DNA from: Rheum nobile
Taxonomy: Eukaryota > Streptophyta > Magnoliopsida > Caryophyllales > Polygonaceae
Direction of reading: 5' to 3'
Length of the DNA: 64,000 nt
Assembly: GCA_027886185.1 (NCBI GenBank)
Contig: WOAB01000056.1
Span: 12,710,001-12,774,000 of the forward strand
Under the pieces are notes generated by a model. That model was not told the origin of the DNA. It saw only the letters and a program-made list of their open reading frames with translations, and ran no database searches. Of the stretch, positions 54,512-64,000 are shown one piece after another (position 1 is the first letter of the stretch; each line of letters begins with the position of its first letter). Made by a program: the position numbers and the translations under genes.

Positions 54512-56278
54512 TTTTAATTCATGAGGGTAGTCTACCCTAAAAGTAAGATAAACATTTTCCCAATACCATCGTCGCTTCTTCTACCACTTGACAAACTACA
54601 AGTTACCAGATCCAACTGCATGACTTCACCGCAACTATTAACGAAAAGTGGCAATTAATAGCAATATTATTCCCAAATCTTTTAATTTTCTAGGGTTTTG
54701 GTATACATATTTTTGTGCAAGTTACAAACACTAATTTTTTTCCTATAACTAGTCTAAAACACAAAACTATGGCTAGAACGACATAAAAAACCATATATTC
54801 ACAATAACTATCCTTAATCTAGTTAAAGTTTAGCCTTTTAACAAGTAAAAATCAAAACTTTCATGAATATGTATTTGTAAAATAAAGTAAAGACTCAAGT
54901 TTAAAGTAAAAACAAAAAAAAATTAAAGCGCGTAGAGAATGAAGGGGATGAGTGAAAGCAGTAGAGAATGGATGTGATGGGGATGGAAGCCATGTAAAAG
55001 ATACAATGGTTTTGCACTGAAATGGAAAAACAGTGAAAAAGAGTGGGGAGAGCCCTCAAGCTCTAATTTTAGAAGGGTGTTGTTATTCTCACCCGTTTTT
55101 ATTTATTACCCTCACTCATTTTTTGTAATGTGACTAAAAAGCCATTGGTTTTTATTTTGTTTTCCAGATTGAAAGACCACATATGGAATCGGATATTAAT
55201 TACTGAATTTCCCAGAATTTCATCATCCTTCCTTGACTTGCAGCTACGACGTTCTTACTTCGTCGATTGGCAGCACATTATTCGTCCTTCACTTGCGGCG
55301 GAGAGCAACGCGGACACTCCGCGTCGATGAAGCGACCGACAATCGTCCTGATGGAGGCGACCAAGCATGAAGCGACTGAGCATCCTCCTTCCTTGACTTG
55401 ACTTGTAGCAACGACGTTCAATTGTCTCCATCTTTCAATTAATTTGGTTGATTTTCGTGGAACATCGAATTAGGGTATGGTTTGATTTGAGGTTTTTTGA
55501 ATTTTGAATTTATTTTGTTTAATTGATGTAAAATTGGTAGAAATTAGAGTATTGTTGTGTTGATTTGGGATAAAGTATGAGCAAAATAAGGTATTTGGAA
55601 TGGGCAGGATTACCATGGGCATGTGCGAGACAGTCCGCATCCAGGATGGGCAAGCGAGGGCATGGTACGCATCCGGGAGTCCCGAGACGGGAAGGCGTGG
55701 AAATTGGTGTTCAATTTCAAAGCTATGTATGCATCCAAAGTTGACATGCGTGGTTGTGGCCCTCTGGGTGTGCTTTTGTGGATTGGGTATTTTGGGTGTT
55801 ATGTATATATGGGTGTATATAATAAACGGTTTGTCTAACCTATGTCCTTAGGGCATAAGGGACATAGGTTAAGAATTCATATTAAGAAAAATAAACTCTA
55901 AATAGGAAAGTGTGAACCTATTTAAAAAAAAAAATACATAGTAAATTTTTTCTATAAAATAGAAAAAATGTATAATAAAAAGAAAATGGTGTGTTTAAGA
56001 ACCCCGTTTTAGAATATGAGTCCTACATAAAGTGCGTTTCTCAATGCACTTACAAGAACAATGTATATGAAACATGTGGGGTAGATCTAGTTTCGGTCCG
56101 ATCCTTTTCAGTTTGACTAAATAAAATGATCTAAGTATATTTTGGTATCTCCCTCTTATGTTCAATTATTGGAATTGGTTAAGTTGAATTCTTTTTAATG
56201 TAATGAACTTTTTTTGTAATTTAATTAATTTAAAAATATAATAAAATAGCATAGTATAAATATTAGAAAGCAAACGAA
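54512..56278. other. Intergenic, 1.8 kb
   Basis: No supported gene. Short ORFs at 55130-55330 and 55600-55851 have no recognisable motif. Confidence 0.4.
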
Positions 56279-56284
56279 TTGTTC

Positions 56285-56440
56285 CGTCCGTAGGGAAGGA
56301 ATTGGCCTGTCCATCACGAACGAAGGTATCCGTCCGTGAAGGACGGAGCCACTCTGTCCGTAACAAACGGAGCCACTCTGTCCGTAACAAACGAAGCCAC
56401 TTTGTCCGTGACGGACGAAACAACTACGTCCGTCATTGAT
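56285..56440 (+). repeat. 24-bp-period repeat array in the chromovirus LTR
   Basis: About seven units beginning GTCCGT (GTCCGTGAAGGACGGAGC, GTCCGTAACAAACGGAGC twice, GTCCGTGACGGACGAAAC and degenerate ones), spaced 23-24 bp. Same period and core as the arrays at 23687, 24182 and 26264. Confidence 0.8.
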
Positions 56441-56692
56441 GCGACCCTGCCCTCCATGACGGCCATAGAGGAGGAACATGCCATGAGCCTACGCTCACAA
56501 GGTCCAATGACAAGATCAAGAGCCAAGGCCATCGCCGACGTCGTGCAATCTCTCATTGCTTGCGTCATCGCTGGCCAAGGCACACCCGAGACCGAGCCCA
56601 AGCTCAAAGTCCTCGCCACCATCGGCATCACAGAACCAAGCCCATCGCTATCGGCAATAGACGCACCCACTGACGAGCCCAGTCAACCTTGA
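56294..56692 (+). CDS. Chromovirus pol C-terminal coding segment within the LTR region
   Basis: The open frame has no required ATG. It translates the 24-bp repeats as DGATLSVTNGATLSVTN, then SLRSQGPMTRSRAKAI. The R-G/Q-G-P-M-T-R-[AS]-R-A motif is typical of the very end of chromovirus pol. In CRM elements pol runs into the 3' LTR, so the same coding bases also appear at the start of the 5' LTR. The alternative is the tail of an older, separate copy. Confidence 0.5.
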   Translation, partial: GRNWPVHHERRYPSVKDGATLSVTNGATLSVTNEATLSVTDETTTSVIDATLPSMTAIEEEHAMSLRSQGPMTRSRAKAIADVVQSLIACVIAGQGTPETEPKLKVLATIGITEPSPSLSAIDAPTDEPSQP

Positions 56693-56935
56693 CGTTGCCG
56701 CTGCTCCCAGTGTCTGCGTCCCATGCCTCGCCGCCACCGGTGCCTATCTTTAGCATTTAGAGGTTTATTTGCTAAGTCTTAGACATTGCTATTTTGAGAA
56801 CATTTCTATTTTTGGTATTTGCTTGTTTTAGTAGTTTCCATTTATAGTTCTTTCCATTTTTGGGTGTGTACTCCATGTGTGTCACATGGTCTAGCCCACT
56901 AGGCAAGACTCGGCCCATCCGAGTCTCGCCTCTAG

Positions 56936-56943
56936 TATTTAAG
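56936..56943 (+). promoter_or_regulatory. LTR TATA-type box
   Basis: TATTTAAG in CTAGTATTTAAGTC, about 690 bp before the primer site. The likely start of the retroelement transcript is shortly downstream. Confidence 0.45.
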
Positions 56944-57635
56944 TCAAACTTTGTCTATTATGTTTCTTCACGTCTAAATTTAATCAAAGCTTAAGTTGAG
57001 TGTTTATCCTCCTTCCTTTGATCGGACGCCAAACCTATCTCTAACTTCGCATCCCCATTCACTCCGCCGCCGACGCTACGGCCCCGCTTGATATCCTTCG
57101 AGCAAGTCTATCTTCGCATCTCCTTCACTCCGCCGCTGACGCTACGGCCTAGCTTGATCATCAAGCCAACCATCCAAACCATCGAGCCATCATTCACACC
57201 CCAAACGCTTCCATCGTCCCTGTGATCGCACCCGCTATCGCACCCAGTCCATCGTTGTCGTCGTCGCTCGCCTCATCGCTCGCGCCATCGACTTTGCCTT
57301 CCCCATCGCAGTCGCTATCGAACCCACCATCGAACCCAGTCCATCGCTCTCGCCATCGCCGCCGCCATCGTTGTCTTGACACTCATCGCCGCCGCTGCCG
57401 AGACGCCCACTCACTCGCCACCGGGTTCACTCCAAAGCCACCACCGTGTCAGTAAACCTCTAAAGTTACTGTTAACTTCACCACCGCTTTGTCGACCTTT
57501 CATGCAATTCAACAAGGGTTTCACCAAAGGGTTCCATGGCAGGCTTGACCACGAGGCTTGTGACTTATCACCCAAGACTAGATCCAAGTGCCACCTTTGA
57601 CAAGTGACCTTCATCGGAGGCAAGAACACATCAAC

Positions 57636-57649
57636 TGACATCAGAGCCC
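57636..57649 (+). promoter_or_regulatory. Primer-binding site
   Basis: TGACATCAGAGCCC, close to the initiator-Met tRNA complement TGGTATCAGAGC, placed directly after the presumed LTR end. The leader 57650-58497 has no gene, only T-rich runs and poly(A) stretches. Confidence 0.6.
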
Positions 57650-58497
57650 AGCCGTCTTGTAAGTCACTAACTCAAGTTTTCATCTTGTTCACAATTTTTT
57701 TTTCTTGTCCATCATCCTTTGCTTCCGCATAATCCAAAAAAAAAAAAGTTTCCATATTTGCTTGTCCAATCGGTTTTCACAAGGTAACACCTTGGCCGAT
57801 TTTTTTTTCTTGCCCTACAAGTTTGGTGTGTCTGGTAACTTCGGATATCTTGCATGTTAGAGTGATTGTTTCCTTATTTCTTGCGTGAATTTTTGTTTCC
57901 ATATCTTGCTTGATTTGCTTTTTAGTTGGTTAGCCGAAATTTCCTTCTATAAGAAATCAAATCTTATCTTCTTTCTCTCTCATATCTCTAAGATCTCGCT
58001 TGATCTTTTCTTGTTACTTAGGCCGTTATTTTTATTTTTGTTTCCTTATCCGATATCTCAAAAGTAAAAAAGATAAGATATTTGGATATTAAAAAAAAAA
58101 AAAGGAAAAGCCAATCGGTTATTCAAAAAAAAAAAGTTTATATAAGGCAACCGCGTTAGGGAAAGCCAAAATAAGGCAACCCTAACCCACTCGACTCGGT
58201 CTAGGCTCATCTTCTCTATCTCTCCGCCGTCTAGGTTAATCTCCTAGAAGGTAATTCTTGCTAGTTTGGTTTACTTGTTTACATTTGGTTTAGGGTTATA
58301 TTTGCTCTTGCTTGTTTGATTGACGACTTGCTTCTCACGCCATCTCTTGTGACTAGCCTTAGCCGCCCTCACGGCAAGCCAAACAAGCCCTCCCCTTACG
58401 TGAACATTGTTGACTTGACTAGTGATTGCTTGATAGTTGTTGTTCGTGTCTTTTGTTCGTTTTTACTCCTATGTCTGGTCATATTGTTATAGGTAGC

Positions 58498-61400
58498 ATG
58501 ACGGCCATCACTTCGAGTGGAGACAACACCGGCGCCGACAACATCGACCCACAAATTCCCCCTTTGGGTCCCCCACAAGATCAACCACCACAAGATCCAA
58601 TCTTGGAGCTTTCCGAGGAGAAAAGAGAAATCCAAACTCTTCGACAACAAGTGGCTCACTTGCAAGCCATGCAGAGAGCGGCACCGATCGTGCCCACACC
58701 GACACCCGTGATCCCCATGGACGCAGCGGTTGTGCCTCGCCAAACCGACGCCGGCCCAAGCCATGCACGCGTGGACAAAGGAAAGGGATTGATGCCATCA
58801 ACCTTCAACCACGACTCCAAAGGATCCAATCGGTGATTGAGAGTCGCCAAGTCTACGTGTCACACCAAGATCGATACATGCCCAGAGCCACACCCGCTGG
58901 CTATGACACCGGCTCCGACCGCGCCGATGACTCCCAAGGTGAATTTTCTGAACCCTATGATTTTGATGCTAGGTATGCCTCTAGATGCACCCAGCGCCGT
59001 GAGCCCTACTCAGCGCCACACGACAGCCGAGCCCGCCGCAACGAGCTTGACACTGGCGCATCGAGACGACCCAGTTGAAGACCGCGGCGCGACGATGCTC
59101 CTTTGAGGACACCTGCCCCCACATCCAAGCCCTACGACGTCAACGAGCATCTTGGCCATCAAAGTGCGAGGACGCCTCGCTATGGCTCTGATGGCTATGG
59201 CTCCTCGATGCCAACAACCCATGACGATTTTGACGAGTTCGACGATGAAGAGATCGAGGACTCAGGTATGGTCAACCCTAACTTTTTCTATCCCCCTCTT
59301 GGCGATCCTATTGAGTTGCAGGATAGACCATCAGATTGGATACCCCCGCCGCGCCTACAAGCCCAAGGCGCCACAAATCGTGACACTCGCGGCCAGCGCC
59401 AAGACGATGTGCCACGAGACTTTCGTCGCCAAGCCGACTACGATGCCCAACCGCGCCAACGCCGACGCGAAGACGGCCACGCGCCGAGGGATGAGTTCGC
59501 CCACGGTGATGCCCATCAAGGACGAGAAAGGCGACAGCTTGGACGCGTTCCACCCCCTGGCTTGCGCGCCTACCAAAACCCTCTCTTTGCCGTCGTACCA
59601 CACAACGCACCCTAGCAAGCGCCGCCCCAACCTCACTACCAACGACACGAAGTCAAGGTAAAAATCGAACATTTCTTTGGTGAATACAACCCTTCTGTTT
59701 TTCTTGAATGGGTGCAGGCCATCGAGTATACCTTGAGGTATTGACATGTGCCGCCTGAGGAGCATGTAGACGCCGCCACTTTGCACTTACGAGGCGCCGC
59801 CCGTGTGTGGTGGCATCGCTTCATCGATGACTGCATCTGACGTCGTCTTCCCATGGTCACCGAGTGGCACCAATTAGTATACGTGATGACGAAGAAGTAT
59901 GTGCCTCCAGATTACATAAATCAAATGCAGATGGAGATAGCCACGGCTCGCCAAGGCACCAAGACTCCTCTTGAGTTCTTCTCGCACTTGGAGGACATAT
60001 ACTACAAGGCCTCCATTAGTGTCGCGCCTTCGACGCTAAGGACCAAGTTCTTGAGTGGATTGAATGCCCCTATCCGAGACCAGCTTGAGATCTTGCCCAT
60101 CAAAGATCTCAACACTTTGACCCACACGGCGATGCAAATCCACAACCAACTCAATCGCCGCAAGAACTACACTTGACAATCTGGCCAACGCAGGTATGAA
60201 TCTAACCCTAGTCCATCTCTTTCTACTAATGTGCGTGCCCATGCCTCAGCCGTGTCTAGCCAAGGCCGCCAACCGAAGCCCGCGACGCAGCCCACTGCCA
60301 GCCGCGCCACCGCGCCCAGGACATCGACAATGGGCACCGATCGAGCGCGTGATCTAGAGTGCTACAAATGTGGAGGCATGGGCCATTACAAGAAATATTG
60401 CCCTAATACCAAGAAGGTGCTCTTCTCCTCCGCCGCCGCCGGCTACGAGTCATACGAGGAGGACGAGCCCACACTCGAGCCCAATGAGGAAGGCATCGAG
60501 GACCCCGAGGACGCTTGTGACTGTGAGCCTGCTTCATTGCATGCGGGCACACCACTGAGCCTAGTGACAAGGCGCATCCTCACCGTCAAGGAAGCTAGCC
60601 TTGTTGACCAACGCGAGAACTTGTTCCACACAAGGTGTCTCATCAAAACGGCTTCCTTGAGTGTCATTATCGACGGAGGGAGTTGTTGCAACATTGTCAA
60701 TGAGAAGGTAGTGAAGCATTTTGACTTGCCCACCACACCTCATCTACAGCCGTATGCCCTCCAATGGATTTCTTCTAGTCTAGGTAACGTAGTATCTAGA
60801 CAATGCCTTATTTCCTTTTCTATTGGTCAATACTGTGATTCTATTCTTTGTGATGTCATTACAATGGACGCCATGCATCTTTTGCTTGGGCGTCCATGGC
60901 AATTTGACAGGTGCGTGCTCTATGATGGCTATTTAAACACTTATGTGTTTACTTACCACGGGAAGCGCATCACATTGCATCCAATGTCTTCCCATGAGAT
61001 CTTGCAGGACCAGGTTGAGAGAGACCGCCAGAAGGCCATCGAGGCTGCCGCTATAAGGCCAGAAGAGACGCCAACGGCACTACAGAAGCAAAACTCGTCC
61101 AATTCTGGCAATTTTTCGTCTCCTCCAGGCACTGCATCAAAGAAGTCGAATGCCACAGGTGGACCACCCAGTGCCTCCCTGGATCGTGACGGCGCCGCTA
61201 ACACTGCCGCTAGGAAGGCCAAGCAGAGGCCCACATAGATCTGGCCAGGCACTCTGTATTCTGGCTCGAGCACTGGTGTCCATTCACCCAGTGCCTCACA
61301 AAAATTGCCAAGTGCCGCCCTTCCATCGCAGTTGGCCATTCGATCGCCATAGATGCCTCCGTTGCAAGGCCGTTGTGAGCACATACTACTTCTTGCGCGG

Positions 61401-62939
61401 CCCAGTGAGCTCACTACAGCTTTGACGGGCAAGGCTCCATGTTTTCAGTTGGTGCCCACTCCTTGCATCCCAGAGACGCCGAGTGCCGAGCCATTGTCGC
61501 CTGTCGTCGCCGCTTTGCTCGTCGACTTCGACGATGTCTTTCCAGATGAGCTTCCACAGGGCTTACCACCTTTGAGAGGCATTGAGCACCAAATCGACTT
61601 GGTGCTTGGTGCCTCATTGCCCAATTGCGCCGCCTACCACACCGGCCCTGAAGAGACCCAAGAGTTGCAGTGCCAGGTGCAAGAGCTCTTGGATCGTGGC
61701 TACATGAGGGAATCCCTAAGCCCTTGCGCTGTGCCCGTGATCCTTGTGCCAAAGAAGGATGGATCATGGCGAATGTGTGTTGACTGCCGTGCCATTAACT
61801 AGATCACCGTGAAGTATAGGCACCCGATTCCGCGCCTAGACGACATGCTAGATGAGCTCCACGACACGACCCTCTTCTCCAAGATTGACTTGAAGAATGG
61901 TTATCACCAAATTCAGATGAAGGACGGTGATGAATGGAAGACCGCCTTCAAGACCAAGTATGGGCTCTATGAGTGGCTTGTCATGCCTTTTGGGCTCACC
62001 AATGCCCCAAGCACATTCATGAGATTGATGAACCACGTGTTGAGAGCCTTTCTCGACAAGTTTGTTGTCGTTTACTTTGATGACATTCTTATTTATTCTC
62101 GTAGCATTGATGACCACATCGAGCACCTTAGGCTTGTGTTAGAGTGCTTGCGACGTGAGAGCTTGTTTGCCAACCTTGGCAAGTGTCGCTTTTGTTCCGA
62201 CACTACTAATTTCCTAGGCTACGTGGTGTCCAAGGATGGCTTGCGCGTCGACGAAGACAAGGTCAAGGCCATAAGGGAGTGGCCGACGCCGACGACGCCC
62301 ACCATGGTGAGGAGCTTCCTTGGCCTCGCAGGTTTCTATAGGCGCTTTGTGAGAAATTTTAGCTCCATCGTCGCGCCTTTGCATGAGCTTACCAAAAAGG
62401 GAGCCACAGTCACTTGGCTTGAGGCACACGAAAAGTCCTTCACGGCCTTGAAGGATGCCTTGTGCCACACACCTCTACTCTAGCTCCCTGACTTTGCCAA
62501 ACATTTTGAGGTGGAGTGTGATGCTTCCGACGTCGGCATTGAAGATGTCTTGCACCAAGAGAGGAGGCCCATAGCCTTTTTCAGTGAGAAGCTCACATGG
62601 GCCATCCTCAACTACCCCACATATGACAAGGAGTTATATGCCATAGTTCGTGTGCTTAAGACATGGCAACATTATCTTTGGCCATGAGAGTTTGTCATCC
62701 ACAGTGACCACGCCGCCTTGAGCTATTTGAAGAGCCAAGCCCACCTCAACCGCCGCCATGCTCGTTGGGTGGAGTTTCTTGAGACATTTCCTTATGGCGT
62801 GGTCCACAAGAAGGGCAAAGAGAATGTGGTAGCCGACGCCCTCTCTCACAGGTACGTTTTCTTGACCCATGTTCAAACTAAGGTTCTTGGCTTTGCTTTG
62901 ATAAAGGAATTATATGTGCTTGACCCATGTTCAAACTAA
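58498..62939 (+). pseudogene. Chromovirus gag-protease-RT-RNase H, many nonsense codons
   Basis: Gag starts MTAITSSGDNTGADN (58498) with a coiled coil (EKREIQTLRQQVAHLQAM). One frameshift near 58833. From there a single frame runs to 62939. Gag core: FFGEYNPSVFLEWVQAIEYT and WHQLVYVMTKKYVPPDYINQ; zinc knuckle CYKCGGMGHYKKYC (about 60360). Protease IIDGGSCCNIV (about 60670). RT: VPKKDGSWRMCVDCRAIN, IDLKNGYHQIQ, MPFGLTNAPSTFM, YFDDILIYS. RNase H: VECDASDVGI, FFSEKL, IHSDHAALSYL. In-frame stops at 59076, 59613, 59742, 59838, 60174, 61236, 61350, 61800, 62481 and 62685. Protein is impossible without extensive readthrough. Confidence 0.9.
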
Positions 62940-62976
62940 GGTTCTTGGCTTTGCTTTGATAAATGAATTATATGTG
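62861..62976 (+). repeat. 58-bp tandem duplication
   Basis: CTTGACCCATGTTCAAACTA... at 62861-62918 is repeated at 62919-62976 with one mismatch (AAAGGAAT/AAATGAAT). 58 is not a multiple of three, so it moves pol into another frame and adds a stop. Confidence 0.9.
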
Positions 62977-64000
62977 CTTGACCCATTCTTTAAGTCTATA
63001 TTCGAGCATTGCCTTAGGAGCCGTGAGTTTGAGTCTTATTTCCTTTGTGAGGGTTACTTGTACAAGACTGGCCGCCTATGCATCCCTAGGTCTTCTATTA
63101 GGCTCCTTCTTATCCAAGAAGCCCATGATGGCCATGGCCACTTTGGAGTTGGCAAGGCCTTGGTCGCGCTTAGGGAACACTTTTTTTGGCCACGTATGAC
63201 CCACCAGGTGACCCGCTACTGTAGGAGTTGTGTGACATGCCAAAGGGCCAAGGCAAAGTCTAGTCCACACGGCCTCTACACCCCACTGCCCATCCCCACC
63301 GGCCCTTGGGAAGACCTTTCCATGGATTTCATCACGGGTTTGCCCCTCTTGCGTCGAGGTAAGGACTCTATCTTTGTGATTGTGGATAAGTTTTCTAAGA
63401 TGGCCCATTTTGTAGCTTGTAAGACCACCCATAGTGCAAGTGAGATAGCCGATTTATTCTTTGAGCATGTGGTGTGTCTTCATGAAGTCCCTTGTACTAT
63501 TGTGAGTGATAAGGATTCTAAGTTTGTTGGTCATTTTTGGAGAACACTTTGGGGCAAGCTAGGTACTAAACTCTTATTCTCCACTAGCTACCATCCCCAA
63601 ACCGATGGCCAAACCGAGGTGACAAATAGAACCCTAGGAGCCCTCCTTCACACCATGCTCAAGGCCAACCCTAGGCGTTGGGAGGACTTACTCTCTATTG
63701 TCGAGTTTTCTTATAATAGGTGTAGGCACTCGGTGACCAAACTCACCCCCTTCGAGATTGTCTACGGCCGAAACCCCTTGATGCCGCTGGACATGCTGCC
63801 GCACCCACTGCAGGACCCAAAGCACATCACCGCGGTAAACCGCGCCGACATGGTCCAAGAACTACATCGGCAAACGCGTGAGCAATTGGAGCGTCGAGCC
63901 TCGCAATACGCCTCGCAGCACAACCATGGCCGCCGCCGCATCGTATTCGGACCCAGAGACCTTGTCTGGGTGCATTTGCGAAAGGAGAGGTTTCCCTCGC
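62942..64000 (+). CDS. Chromovirus integrase region, open, runs off the window
   Basis: After the 58-bp duplication, the shifted frame stays open for over 1 kb to the last base. Integrase zinc region: EAHDGHGHFGVGKAL and CRSCVTCQRAKAKS. Catalytic core D,D,E at EDLSMDFITGLP (about 63325), TIVSDKDSKFVGHF (about 63505) and SYHPQTDGQTEVTNRT (about 63600, E included). Then FEIVYGRNPLMPL and the start of the C-terminal GPRDLVWVHLRKERFP domain. Any chromodomain, the pol end and the 3' LTR are beyond 64000. Contrast with the stop-ridden upstream half. Confidence 0.9.

Larger units (their letters stand above)
56279..57634 (+). mobile_element. Probable 5' LTR of a CRM/Galadriel-like chromovirus
   Basis: Left end tentatively TGTTCCGTCCG at 56279. 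Right end just before the primer site at 57636. It contains the 24-bp repeats, a short coding segment typical of the chromovirus pol C-terminus, a TATTTAAG promoter box (56936-56943) and a GC-rich CATCGCACCCA-type tract (57220-57420). The matching 3' LTR lies beyond the window, so the left boundary is unproven. Confidence 0.5.

Noticed and set aside
55600..55851. 83-residue ORF with a hydrophobic C-terminus
   Set aside because: No recognisable family, no splice context or neighbouring exon. Length is within chance for this GC-richer patch.
57194..57641. Ser/Pro/Arg-rich ORFs in the chromovirus LTR
   Set aside because: Opposing-strand ORFs from a CATCGC-rich stretch of LTR. No motif and position before the primer site.

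Overview
This is eukaryotic, flowering-plant nuclear DNA, most likely from a eudicot. It has AT-rich intergenic DNA, short exons with GT-AG introns, plant-type LTR retrotransposons (Athila, Sirevirus, other Copia, chromovirus), Mutator-like elements, a Helitron, a Stowaway MITE and a plant PIG-H gene. Only three host genes are supported: an F-box-associated-domain gene that lacks its F-box (15175-16278, +), a five-exon gene for a 154-residue conserved protein of unknown function (20115-23015, -), and a five-exon gene for the GPI-anchor biosynthesis subunit PIG-H (30081-32652, -). Both five-exon models were assembled by hand from splice sites. Almost everything else is mobile DNA.

Layout. 1-6050: 3' half of an Athila-type Ty3/Gypsy element (pol, a palindrome-rich spacer, an ATHILA ORF-1-like gene with one in-frame stop, PPT and part of the 3' LTR). 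6618-13742: a complete but internally deleted Sirevirus (Ty1/Copia, minus strand) with two 894-bp LTRs and a perfect ATAAG target duplication. 15.2-16.3 kb: F-box-associated gene. 16.5-17.7 kb: a TRIM element abutting a Copia fragment. 17900-19347: a small non-autonomous Copia element with 16 short inverted-repeat cores and a CTCAT duplication. 20.1-23.0 kb: the 154-residue gene. 23631-26417: a TIR element carrying a broken plant mobile domain (PMD) gene and arrays of a 24-bp palindromic repeat. 26.4-28.5 kb: decayed Gypsy LTR sequence. 28972-29482: a fold-back MITE. 30.1-33.5 kb: PIG-H. 33552-42073: an 8.5-kb Mutator-like element with a transposase, an OTU-type cysteine protease and a PMD gene. 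42135-43293: a Pack-MULE-like element carrying a fragment of NADH-glutamate synthase. 43334-43918: a deletion derivative of the 8.5-kb element. 44423-44941: a second copy of the fold-back MITE. 45196-48171: a 3-kb fold-back element with two nested tandem-repeat families. 50.3-54.5 kb: Helitron DNA with a decayed helicase and a Stowaway MITE. 56.3-64.0 kb: a CRM/Galadriel-like chromovirus (5' LTR, PBS, gag-pro-RT-RNase H with about ten nonsense codons, then an open integrase frame running off the window).

Several element ends were fixed by pairing terminal repeats with target-site duplications, so many boundaries are base-precise. The most unusual items are the 3-kb nested fold-back, the transposase/OTU/PMD Mutator element, the 24-bp-period palindromic repeat shared by two unrelated element types, and the captured glutamate synthase fragment. 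All homology statements come from recognising motifs by eye. No database search was run.
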